Shown here: piece by piece, positions 10,390 through 20,869 of the stretch | How the letters are laid out: each line of letters begins with the position of its first letter | Position numbering within the stretch: position 1 is the stretch's first letter | Assembly: GCA_963854835.1 (NCBI GenBank) | Contig: OY978528.1 | Span: 8,774,242 to 8,838,241, forward strand | DNA: 64,000 nt | Direction of reading: 5' to 3' | Source of the DNA: Megamerina dolium | Taxonomy: Eukaryota > Arthropoda > Insecta > Diptera > Megamerinidae | The notes under the pieces: generated by a model | The model's input: only the letters and a program-made list of their open reading frames with translations | Databases searched by the model: none | Told to the model about the DNA's origin: nothing | Program-made: the position numbers and the translations under genes

Positions 10390-11795
10390 CACATCAACCT
10401 CCCATACAAAAGCATAATTTCGAATCTATTTTTTCAGACTTTGAACATGATAATATAAAACTATCAAACTGAAACTCGGTACATAATTTTATTTGCACTA
10501 ATAATCGAACATATTTAAGAATGGCAGTAATTGAACAGAAATTACACCTACCTTCCATACAAAAATATGTTTTCGAATATATATTTTCAGACTTTGAGCA
10601 CGATAATACAAAGCTATCGAACTGAGGCTTGGTACATAATTTTATTTTCATTCATAATCGAACATATTTAAGAATGGCAGTAATTGAATAAAAATCACAC
10701 CTACCTTCCATACAAAAATATGTTCGAATATATTTTTTCACACTTTGAGGACGATAATACAAAGCTATCGAACCGAAACTCGGTATATAATTTTATTTTA
10801 ACTAACAATCCGACATATTTAAGAATGGCAGTAATTGAATAAAAACCACGCCTACATCGCATACAAAAATATGTTTTCGAATATATATTTTCAGACTTTG
10901 AGGACGATAATACAAAGCTATCGAACTGAAACTCGGTACATAATTTTATTTTCATTCATAATCGAACATATTTAAGAATGGCAGCAATCGAATAAAAATC
11001 ACACCTACCTTCCATACAAAAATATGTTTTCGAATATATATTTTCAGACTTTGAACACAATAATGAAAAGTTATCGAACTGAAAATCGATACATAATTTT
11101 TATTTAACTAACAATCCGACATATTTAAAAATGACAGTAATTGAATAAAAATCACGCCTACCTTCCATACAAAAATATGATTTCGAATATATATTTTCAG
11201 ACTTTGAACACAATAATGAAAAGCTATCGAATTGAAAATCGGTACATAATTTTATTTTCACTAATAATCGAACATATTTAAGAATGGCAGTAATTGAATA
11301 AAAATCACACCTACCTTCCATACAAAAATATGTTTTCGAATATATATTTTCACACTTTGAACACGAAAATACAAAGCTATCGAACCGAAACTTGGCATAT
11401 ATTTTAATATTTTACCAAGTATCATATAAATTTTACAATTACCATAATCGGATAAAAACTACTCCTATGTCTCATATAAAATTACTTTTTCGAATATATA
11501 TTTTCAGACTTTGAACACGAAAATGAAAAGCTATCGAACTGAAACTCAGTACATAATTTTATTTTCACTAATAATTCGATATATTTAGGAATGACTGTAA
11601 TCGGATAAAAATAACACCTATCTACCATACAAAAGTATATTTTCGAATGTATATTTCCAAGCTTTGAGTACGAAATTGTAAGGTCATCGAACAGAAATTC
11701 AGCACATAAATTTAATTTTATCAACAAATATACGAAATCGAAAATCAGTGTAATCGAATGGAAATATCACCTAGCTCCCATACAACAGCATGCTT
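10390..11795 (-). repeat. Satellite family A, array A2 (153-bp monomers, reverse)
   Basis: Ten monomers. The CATAC core (complement of GTATG) falls at 10403, 10556, 10709, 10860, 11013, 11166, 11319, 11473, 11626 and 11779, a spacing of 153 in almost every step (151-154). It is the same monomer as array A1 but inverted and better conserved. Because 153 is 51 codons, the minus strand keeps a repeating open frame with a recurring peptide motif (KIKLCTEFQFDSF, then SKSENIYSKTYFCM). No start context, splice site or domain supports a real protein. Confidence 0.93.
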
Positions 11796-11799
11796 TCGA

Positions 11800-13505
11800 A
11801 AGCTTGTTTTAGAGTCTATCTGCCTTATATACAATAATTTCTTTGCAAGTTCTATTTATTATATTTTTTTCATGATTTTAGTGGTAATAAAATTTTCAAA
11901 TTTAATATTTTATAGCGTCTTTATATATTTCAAATATGATAATATCGCTTTTCCAAATGAAACTACATATACCTACTTATCACATACCATAATTAACAGT
12001 GTATGCAAGCATACATTATCATGGCCACAAACAAACAAACAAGAGCAAGAGCATTAGAGAAAAGGAAAAATTACAATTGTTTATTTTTTTATATTACGAA
12101 TACTCGTATGTGGAAAATGAATGGAAAATAAATACAACTACAACAACAGCAACAAAAAATGTTTAAAAAAACATAAAATAATAAAAAGAAATATGAAAAT
12201 TCCATAATGCCACGTTTTACATTGGCCAAATTGTGGTTTACCGGCAAAGGAGTTGTGTTGGCATTTTAGCTACCACATGTTGCCAATATTGTTGTTATTT
12301 GTTATAAATGGTATGTAATATACTACGTACATAGATGCCATACATATATAAATGGCTACAATGGCAATATGATACTCAGCTACTGTTGCAAAGAAATTCA
12401 CAAAAAAAAAAATAAAAACAAGAGGTAATTTGAATGAAAATTGAGATTAAGCCATATGCCACCCACACGCGCAGTATTATGATGATGATGATGATGGTGG
12501 TGGTAGTGATGCTGATAGTTTTGTTTGGAAAAGCATAAGAAAACCAATATGAAATTGAAGCATGAAATTGGCAATGATCTGCAACTATTCCATTGCAATG
12601 CTTGAAGTAAGATGAGCTAAGCCAAGCTAAGCTGATACGTGGACTCTACAAGCAGACATATTCGTATGTCATGACATTTAGTGAAAGCAGGTTAAATGCA
12701 AATAAATACATTTTTTTTTTTATCTCATACTCATTTATACATATGAGATTAAATTGAATTGTTGCAATTTTTTAACGAAAATCTACAACAGCAACCAATC
12801 AGCCGGCTAATACTAATGAATTTTTATTTATAGTATCCATTATATGTTACCACCCTATGAAATACCATATATAAATAGTGAAAAAACATTTTAAAAAAAT
12901 TGAATCATATTAATGAATATTTATTAAGTGTAAAGACTTCAGATACCTTCTGTATATGAACTTTGTGCGATTGAATAGGAAATATTTAACAGATATGGCT
13001 GAAATGGAAGACGATTAAAAATGTTGCTGTACTCAAAACAAATTTTATATGCAAAATAATTGATTTCAAATTATTATAGATGTCGAACGATCCTCCCAAA
13101 GCCTTTGATGGATGTCGGATGACAGGATGAAGGAGCTTCTATACGTAGTGTCACAAAATACATAAAATCACAAACAAAACTGTGATTAATTTTCAAGTCT
13201 GAATTTGAGACGTTTGTTTTCTATTACCATTTTTCTCGTCAAGACTACCTTTTTTGTTGTTGTTTCAATCATTCGAGCCCATTGACGCACCTTTATTATT
13301 GATTCATTTGTTATTGAATTTCAGTTATTGATTTAATTAGTGCAACAAATGAACTTTGACTCTCTCAATATTTGTGTACAACTGTGCTTATATTAAAATG
13401 GATCCTTAGATCTCGAAAAGGGTTTACATTCTAACCGAAATCACAAACTATTGCTTTAAATACAGTTTGAAAATCACTAGAAATTATACATAAAATATTC
13501 GAATA
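11800..13505. other. AT-rich stretch without gene
   Basis: No gene recognised. Notable items are a GAT/GGT triplet run at 12479-12502, short CAACAA runs near 12136-12155, and a T-run near 12711. Confidence 0.6.
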
Positions 13506-13510
13506 AGTTA

Positions 13511-13737
13511 GTGGATGCCGTACCTCAGTGGTTAGTGTGTTGGTCTTCTGATCCGTAGGTCGTGGGTCCAAACCCCGACCGTGACATCTCTAATATCGAA
13601 AAGAGCTCTGTGACAAAACTCAAAAAGGTGATATCACAAAAGTTCAGCCGTTCGGAACCGGCTAATATAAGTAGGTCCCTTTTAATACTGTTCACGAATT
13701 TAACACGCATCTCAGTACTGGAAGAGAAGCTCGATGG
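13511..13737 (+). mobile_element. tRNA-headed SINE, internally deleted
   Basis: The head GATGCCGTACCTCAGTGG is followed by TCGTGGGTCCAAACC, then a jump straight into AAAGAGCTCTGTGACAAA, losing about 100 bases of the central body. It continues with GGAACCGGCTAATATAAGTA and ends in TACTGGAAGAGAAGCTCGAT. Confidence 0.88.
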
Positions 13738-13959
13738 CATCACATCGAGCAGATGGCATAGAGAGGGCAGATTAGAGATTCACAAAGCATCGTTTTCTTT
13801 TTTATGATAGACATGTTGTCCTTTGCTGCATAGATCCAAAGTAGGAGGTCACCGACTAAGTATAGGCATCAAATAATTTCCAACTCTTTAAAGCGAAGAT
13901 CTATTGTAGAAGAAGGGTAGCATGGTCTGGTTTTCACTGATAAAAAGTATTTATTTCAA

Positions 13960-14290
13960 GATGAGAAGATATTGTGTGTGATAATTGGGTTTATTTTATC
14001 CGAGGCACTGTTGTGTTCTTCACCGGGGGAGGGTTTTTATGTGCCGGGTCCCAAACCCAACCCACAAAACCTCGAATTGAGGGAAGTTTTCGCCACTCAC
14101 TTCAACCGCCGACCAGTGACTGTTGGAACGACGTTGCCCGGTGGTCGCCGTATGGAGGCTCCTCATTAAAATGAAGGTCGTCACAAGGAGGACCCCCATT
14201 TAGAATGAAGACGCCACCACAGTGAGTTGACTTGCGATGAATTCAACAAGGATTGAGCTAGCTTCGCAAGGTTGAAGCAGTTAGCGACGT
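13960..14290. other. GC-richer block of unknown origin next to LINE end
   Basis: About 50% GC between 14020 and 14290, in contrast to the flanks. Both forward open frames (13972-14169 and 13974-14174) are short and match nothing I recognise. The block is continuous with the LINE 3' end at 14314, so it may be an upstream part of that or another transposon. Confidence 0.35.
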
Positions 14291-14313
14291 TGCCTTGCGA
14301 AAACATCACCAAA

Positions 14314-14490
14314 CCAAGAAGAAGAGGAAGACCAAACCTCCGTTGGAAGAAGCAAATGTTGGGTAACCTAGCAGCGCTTGAAATATCTAATTGGCACCAG
14401 CAAGCGAAGAACAGAGAAGACTGGCGCCGCATTATATGTTCGGCCTAAATCGATCATCGGTTGTTATGGCCACATAAGAAGAAGGAGAAG
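14314..14490 (+). mobile_element. LINE 3' end (endonuclease-RT family), plus strand
   Basis: Residual coding 14314-14448 (45 codons with stop) reads PRRRGRPNLRWKKQMLGN and then NREDWRRIICSA, the typical C-terminus of endonuclease-reverse transcriptase LINEs. A short 3' UTR (TTGTTATGGCCACATAAG) and an AAG-repeat tail (about 14475-14490) follow. The same C-terminus and UTR occur near 17.5, 22.9 and 33.2 kb. The simple-repeat tail fits the RTE-like group, but the clade was not proven. Confidence 0.7.
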
Positions 14491-14499
14491 AATTGGGTT

Positions 14500-15115
14500 T
14501 GTAGCTAAAATCTAGATTTCTTAGAAAACAAGAATTGATGTTTTAAAAACTGCTCTTAGGACTCAGTTTTATTTTACAATTTCTTTATTTTTAACACTTT
14601 AATCAAGGTTTCAGTTATCATCCCTAAGTTGATTACATTCAAGTCGAGGTACGCAATCGTGCATCGCACACCCAAAACTCCAATGTACTATAAAATCATA
14701 CCGCAATAAGTTTACGATAAATATTTCTCAATTGCGTATTCCAAGTCTAAAATCGATCACTGAATAAAATATCATAAATGATCGCAATACATAAAATATG
14801 CATAATTCATTTCTTTCGCAAAACATTAATTTTTCAGCTAAATTTGTGTTTAAAAAGTGCCATTATTTTGTATGCTGTACGATTTTAGAATACCTAAATA
14901 ATACAAAATTTACAACAACAACAACAAAAACAACAACAGAAAAGAGCAGCAACAATATGTAGCAATGTATAACGATCAATGATCGAATCGAACGATCGAG
15001 TGGAATGAATGAATTATGCTTGCGATCAAATTACAAAATTTTCTTATTGTTAATATAGCTCGTATTGTTGTTGTTCAGTTGTTATTATAAAGTTTTTTTT
15101 TTTTTTGTTCATCGA
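14500..15115. other. AT-rich stretch without gene
   Basis: No gene seen. It contains a CAACAACAA run (14909-14940) and several ATCGATC/GATCGA words near 14970-15000. Confidence 0.6.
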
Positions 15116-15206
15116 TTATTACGAAAAAAAAATCACATATTATACCGTTAAGGTCGTTCGTTCATTCGTACGCTTGTCGTTTCAAATTGTTTCAATATTT
15201 TTTTTT

Positions 15207-15224
15207 TTGTGCGCATGCGCACAA
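15207..15224. promoter_or_regulatory. Ewg/NRF-1-type palindrome TTGTGCGCATGCGCACAA
   Basis: A perfect 18-bp palindrome containing TGCGCATGCGCA, which matches the NRF-1 / Drosophila Erect wing consensus. It sits in a GC-richer, GTT/CAG-rich block (15120-15900) that resembles a fly 5' UTR or promoter. A short open frame at 15714-15780 (MARSTSNNNNNATQKLVPAHT) would be a uORF if transcribed. Promoter function is inference. Confidence 0.4.
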
Positions 15225-15559
15225 TTTCATATACATCCATACACTCCAAAAACTACAGACAGTCCTCTGTAGTAGTATCTTTCTTATCTCCTTCTCATTC
15301 ATTCATTGTGGATACTTGTACTGTCGCTGGCAAAAATAAACTCTCGCCACTATCTTATTTTTATGTTGCACTTTTGTGCTTTTGTTATTGGTTTTATAAT
15401 TTTTTTGTTTTTTTTTTTTTTGTATTTTGCTTTTTGCATTGACCTCATTTTCGTTTTTGGTAGATATTGTTCGATAAAAGAGACTGTTGTAGTTGTTGTT
15501 GTTGTGGTTGATGCTAATGTTGCTGTCGTTCTCAGTGCATGTTAACTTTCTGTAACAGT

Positions 15560-15745
15560 TGCTACTTGTTGTGGTTATTTATTGTTGTTGTTGTTGTTGT
15601 TGTTACATTCTTTGTCGTCCTCATCGTGGTCTGCTGTTTTCTGTTGCTGTGTCAACTGCCTTCAGACAGTTGTCGTTTTTCGTTTATCAGTTCTTCTTGT
15701 TGTTGTTGTTGTTGATGGCAAGAAGCACAAGTAACAACAACAACA
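15560..15745. repeat. GTT/CAA triplet tracts
   Basis: (GTT)n runs at about 15583-15604 and 15692-15713, followed by AACAACAACAACAA near 15734-15746. The mixed triplet runs are typical of fly non-coding exons and introns. Confidence 0.8.
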
Positions 15746-16245
15746 ATGCTACACAAAAATTGGTTCCTGCACACACTTAGCACGTACAAATATCATCAAG
15801 CGAACAATCAGTACAGCCAAAGAAGAACTTTCTGTGCGTGTTCCAATACAATACATCAGCGCAGTATGTATGTATGAGAGAATCTAACAAAAGTTCGTTA
15901 AGTTAGTTGAAAGAAAATCACGAAAATTTACTTTCTATTTATATATACTTACGTAGCTAGCGTATCGCAAGGGCTAGAGCCTTGGCTGTCAGTGCAAAAG
16001 GTAATGGGTTTGGATCACAGCTGCAACCAATTTGTTTGCTTTTCTTTTTTTTTTTTCTAGAAATAAGAGAAGTACATCTTTCGAGAGGTTCCCAAATGTT
16101 AGGCAACAATTAATTATTCTTTCGATAGTTTCGATAATTTGGAGTGAAGGGGTTCTGTAGGAGCTTTGTGAGAAAGTTTACAGAAAATGATGCTACAAGA
16201 GATCTGCAGTTTGAGATCGGATGCTCACTGAGTATCACTCAATAA

Positions 16246-16650
16246 AAAAAAATAAGTAAATAAGTGGCACTTATAATCCACTAAGGCCCCTTTGGCTGAA
16301 CTTCTCTTCCAGTACTGTTGTGCGTATGTTATTTTTGGCAGTATTATAGGGGACCTACTTATATTAACTGGCTCCGAACATCACTTTTTCTGAGCTTTGT
16401 CACATAGCTCTTATACTTATATTAACTGGCTCCGAACATCACTTTTTCTGAGCTTTGTCACATAGCTCTTTTAGAAAATTGAATAATGGTAAATTATTAC
16501 TGCCGGAAAATTTGTCAATTGCTTGCCGACAGATGGGTACCGATCGAAAAAATTTTTTTTTCAATATTAAAGTTGTGCTTCAGCCGGGGATTGAACGCAC
16601 AACCTACAGATCAGAAGGCCAACACGCTAACCACTGCGCTAAGGCACTTA
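16246..16650 (-). mobile_element. tRNA-headed SINE with internal 58-bp duplication
   Basis: Near full-length minus-strand copy, with the tRNA-like head ending at about 16650 and the tail near 16246. A 58-bp piece of the body (16357-16414) is repeated directly at 16415-16472 with about two differences, a recent slippage or duplication. Open frames at 16455-16682 and 16486-16704 only cross the SINE. Confidence 0.9.
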
Positions 16651-16718
16651 CCTCTCACTCAATACTTATTTTTACTGGTTAAACCATCCTCATGTTGGTT
16701 TTGAAGGTTTTCTCACCG

Positions 16719-16800
16719 ATTTTTTTTTTTTACTAAAATTGCAATTTATACATAATTTGAACTAGTTCTGTTTATAAATATATATGTATAGTCCCCATAC
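16719..16800 (-). repeat. 82-bp exact inverted copy of a family B monomer segment
   Basis: The reverse complement is identical, base for base, to 19583-19664. In the 19.6-kb orientation the segment begins GTATGGGGACTATAC and ends in 12 A residues. Identity stops sharply on both sides. Confidence 0.95.
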
Positions 16801-17208
16801 TAATAGAACTTGATCCAAGGAATTATGTGCTGGTTGAATTTCTTCAATACCAGTAGAGCAATAAAATAATTGCTTTTTCTTCCATCCATAATGTTTGCTC
16901 TATTGCAGTGAATCGACACAAGCACCTGCGTTGCTTAATTTTGTGACTTACTTTGTTGAATAGATTTGTACCTTATGCCCTCCGTAAGTAAGATTGCTGA
17001 TGACTTCTTAGATAGAATCTTATTTTGTAATCTATTACGATTTTATTGAACGTCCTATTGTAGAAATATTTAATGGAAATATTTGGCAAAATTAATTCCT
17101 ATCTTCTTTTCAGTATCGTTTAAAGGGACTCGAGGGCTCTCACATCGATTAAATTTCGTAATGTATCTTAAGTGATTATTTGAATCTAAAATAGCCTTCA
17201 TTCGTTAA

Positions 17209-17335
17209 CGCCAGTTAGAAATCCCAAACGCCCTCAGGATCTGCCGTATTTCGTCCATCCACTTTGTCTGCATTCTTCAGGTGGTTTCGATAATAACAAC
17301 TTCTTGACTGAAGCGTGTTCTTTCATTGACTCCAT
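17209..17335 (-). mobile_element. Degenerate LINE C-terminus fragment, minus strand
   Basis: The plus-strand text (CGCCAGTTAGAAATCCCAAA, then CGTGTTCTTTCATT) aligns by eye with the minus-strand LINE ends at 22.9 and 33.3 kb. It lies 30 bases from a plus-strand fragment of a related element, giving an inverted pair. Confidence 0.6.
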
Positions 17336-17364
17336 TATATCAATATATGTATCTCCGATGAGCT

Positions 17365-17745
17365 ACGCTTGAGGTGTTCAAGAAAAAGTTTCTTCGCAAG
17401 ATATTCGGTCCTGTTCGCGTCGATGACGGCTATCGAATTCGAATGAACCACGAATTGTACGAGCTCTACGTTGACATTGACATAGTCCAACGCATCACTA
17501 ATCAGCGTCTGCGGTGACTAGGCCATGTTGCGCATATGGCTGAAAAAGCTGCGGCGAAAAAGGTTTTTGAAACGGACAACGCCGTTGGACGACGACGAAA
17601 TGGAAGGGCATGCCTCCGATGGAAGGACCAGATCGCGGAAAACCTATCTGCGCTTGGTGTAACTGATTGGTGAAGGCACGCGCCAAACAGAGATGCCTGG
17701 AGAGAGCTGCTGAGGTCGGCCGTAACTCGATAACAGGTTGTAATG
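17365..17745 (+). pseudogene. LINE ORF2 C-terminus fragment, plus strand
   Basis: Reads FKKKFLRKIFGPVRVDDGYR, MNHELYELYVDIDIVQRI, GRRRNGRACLRWKDQIAENL and NRDAWRELLRSA with interrupting stops (TGA for Trp before LGHV, TGA for Trp after VTD). It is the region after the RT domain of an endonuclease-RT LINE, related to but divergent from the 22.9-kb copy. It ends with TTGTAATGGTCATATATGAA, resembling the shared 3' UTR. Confidence 0.8.
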
Positions 17746-17749
17746 GTCA

Positions 17750-18270
17750 TATATGAATAAATGAATGAGCTCAAGTATCTCATTGTTGTATTTTATTCGA
17801 TACTCGCTACCATCGTAAATAGGTGACCCTCCTTGGCTCCATATTTGAGTTTCTTTAACCTCAGCAATCACTAGAGCCACATTTATAAAATCATTTGAAG
17901 CTTACCAATAACCTTCAAGAGGGTCATACTATAGAATAAAAATTTCCATTTTGGTAGCTTCGAAACCACTTTGAAGTTTCTTGAAATGTTCTGTTAATTT
18001 ATACAAAATATGCATGGGCTCACAGTTCAAATGTCATAGCTTCTAGTTGGTAGAACTTCAACAGAACTTGAATTATAACAAATCTATAAAATTTTTGTAG
18101 AAATATTGCTACTAATAAAAACCAATCAGCTAAGCGAACTTTTGTTATTCGTTCGTATGTGTGTATTAGTGCATTTTTTTTTTCTTCTTCTTTGTAATGC
18201 CGTGTATAGCATGTTGATGATAAATTGTTTTCATTTCATTTTCTTTCATGTTCATTGTTATTGTTCAGTT
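17750..18270. other. No gene seen
   Basis: Moderately AT-rich DNA with no repeat or coding signal that I could name. Confidence 0.5.

Positions 18271-18274
<4 letters not shown>

Positions 18275-18302
<28 letters not shown>
18275..18302. repeat. (TG)n microsatellite
   Basis: About 14 TG units, uninterrupted. Confidence 0.9.
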
Positions 18303-18304
<2 letters not shown>

Positions 18305-18468
18305 ATTATTTGGATTCCTTTTCTTTTCTGGATCGAGCATCTGTCACCTCTTTCCTTCTATGTTCTTATAAAATTTCGCCAGCCGCGGCCATAGTTTGCT
18401 ACAATGGGTCGGATTCATAAATTTTGTCTCTAAAGTAGCACATGTCGCATAAAGAGGTAGTAAATAAG

Positions 18469-18469
18469 T

Positions 18470-18499
<30 letters not shown>
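18469..18499. repeat. (GACA)n microsatellite
   Basis: About seven AGAC/GACA units in a row. Confidence 0.9.
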
Positions 18500-18500
<1 letters not shown>

Positions 18501-18792
18501 CAGGTACAACGTGTACGTGCATATGAATGAGATAGATGAATGCAATGCAGACGCTGATGATGATAATAATGATGGGTGATAGTGAGTGACTTTATCGCAC
18601 TAAACATATACATATATACACTTTCATACACACACACATACATACATACTTATGTTTAGATATATGTGTAATATTTATATAGTTGTAGAGTGGAAAAAAT
18701 CACATTAAAATCTCAACTAAATGGTGAAAATTATGATTAACGTATTTTGACAGTTTTATCGTTGTCGAAAATAATCACACAATGTCAATGAG

Positions 18793-18793
18793 A

Positions 18794-18829
<36 letters not shown>

Positions 18830-18831
18830 GC
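18793..18831. repeat. (GAT)n microsatellite followed by ATCATC
   Basis: About 12 GAT units, followed within 10 bases by ATCATCATCG, so the end can fold back. Confidence 0.9.
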
Positions 18832-19329
18832 TATCATCATCGTGATTACTTGTTGTGATAATATACAATGCTTGTTATTATTGTATTCTTGTTTATAGCT
18901 GCTTTAAAATATGTGGCGCATATGCAATAAATTATTTTTATGTGCGCATGAATATGAGAAGTTTATTATTATTTTTCATCTTAATAGGGTCTCATATATT
19001 GTTCTTTAATACGTGTTTTATTACCACCAACTGATCATTATAATGATTAATTTAGGCAATGCTAGTAGAGATTGTATTTTCGTCATAATACTGAAACATA
19101 TGGCCCATAAAGTGGCTGAAGAAGAAAATAAAAGTCAAGGATGTTATTTTGATTTTCTCTTTTTTTTTTTTTGAGATTTTATTTTTAAGCAAAATAAATT
19201 TTGACTTGTGGGTGCAAAATATCAAATTTTTTTGACAAGTAAATCGCAAATTTTGTATGCAAGTAATGTGTATTTATTATCATAATAGCCACAAAATTTA
19301 CATGGACTGATATTTTGATAAAGAATTAC

Positions 19330-20860
19330 GATTTACAAGGTTTCAAATAAATTTATTGAAAAATAATCACACCTTCCATACAGCCTTATCGCTTTTGGGT
19401 GCAGCAAATGAACATGTTATATGAAGACTATGTTAATTTTTAAATGGAATATCCTAAAACTTTGTTTTGAGTGCTACTTCAGTGAGAAAATAAGATTCCT
19501 GGAGTTTCTGAACGATGCATTGTAATATAACGGTAACTTCCATACAAATTTGTCGATTTTTTACAACAAGAATTCAAGTTTTGTATGGGGACTATACATA
19601 TATATTTATAAACAGAACTAGTTCAAATTATGTATAAATTGCAATTTTAGTAAAAAAAAAAAATAAGATTAACGAAGTTTCAAAATGATAAACAAAAATT
19701 TAATGGTATCTTCCATATATGTTATTACTCGACTTTTGTTAAAAAAATATATTTATTATTATTTTTAGTTATTTTTATTTAAAAAAATCAAGTATTCTCG
19801 GAGTTTCACAATTATACAATAAAAAATATTGGCATCCATCATACAAATTTGTCGATTTCAGACTAATAAAATGCAGTTTTTGTAAAACAACTGGGTTTAT
19901 TTTTTAAATGAAGCACTTTAAATTTGGTCTGATGAATTATTTTTATTAAAAAATAAATTTTATAAAATTATCTTTTTGCAATTTCGACATTTTGCATAAA
20001 TTTTCTTTCTTTATTGTTTAAAACATTCAAATTTTGTATGATAACTATATTTAATTATGAATTTATTGATTTAAAATTTTGTATGGAATTTTATTTTAGA
20101 GAATAAATATGATAATCAAACTTTCAGAATGATACAATAAAAAATAATGATATTTTTCATAAAAATTTATCGATTTCAGGCTAAACAATGCATATTTTGT
20201 ATAAGAACTATATTCATTTATGAATGAAATCATTTCAAATTTTACCTAAAGTATTATTTTGATAAAAAAAATTAATTTCATAAAGTTTCACATGTTACAT
20301 TACAAAAACTAATGGCCCCTGACATACAAGTTTGTCGATTTTTATTAAAAAAAAAAAAGGTAAATTTTGTATAAGAACTATGTTTATTTATCAATGAAAT
20401 CATTTTAAAATTTTCGCAGAGTATTATTTTGATAAAAAAATTAATTTCATAAAGTTTCAAATGTTACATTACAAAAACTAATAGCCCCTGTCATACAAGT
20501 TTGTCGATTTTTGTAAAATTTTGTATGGGGACTACATTTATTAATGAACCTAAACCGTTCAAATTTTGTATGAAGTACTATTTTGGTAAACAAATAAGAT
20601 ACTCAAAGTTACAGAACGATGCAATGAAAAATATTAATATCTTCCATACAATTTTAACGATTTTCAGACGAAAAAATGCAATTTTTATATGGGAGCTAGG
20701 TTTATTTATAAATGGAATCTTTTCAAATTTTATCTGTAGTATTATTTATGTAATAAAATTATTTTCACAAATTTTCAAAATGATATATTAAAAAATAATA
20801 GCATCCCCATACAAATTTGTCATTTTTTTTATATAAAAATCAAATTTTATATGGGCGAAC
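19330..20860 (-). repeat. Satellite family B, array B1 (~155-170-bp monomers)
   Basis: About ten diverged monomers. The core CATACAAATTTGTCGATTT or variants fall near 19378, 19542, 19713, 19850, 20155, 20323, 20494, 20650 and 20808. Each monomer also carries TTTGTATGGGGACTA and a TATTATTTTGATAAA block. It is the same family as array B2 (51.7-53.3 kb), which is in the opposite orientation. Open frames crossing the array are artefacts. Confidence 0.85.
19583..19664 (+). repeat. Partner of the 82-bp exact inverted repeat
   Basis: Part of a family B monomer, exactly complementary to 16719-16800. It ends in A12, unlike neighbouring monomers, which have a mixed AAATAAGAT here. Confidence 0.95.
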
Positions 20861-20869
20861 TAAGAAGAA

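Noticed and set aside
10394..11727. Set of minus-strand frames with repeated peptides as a repeat-protein gene
   Set aside because: Explained by a 153-bp satellite whose length is a multiple of three; no start context, exon structure or domain.
18469..18831. CRISPR-like array
   Set aside because: The direct repeats are simple microsatellites without spacers, in a eukaryotic sequence.
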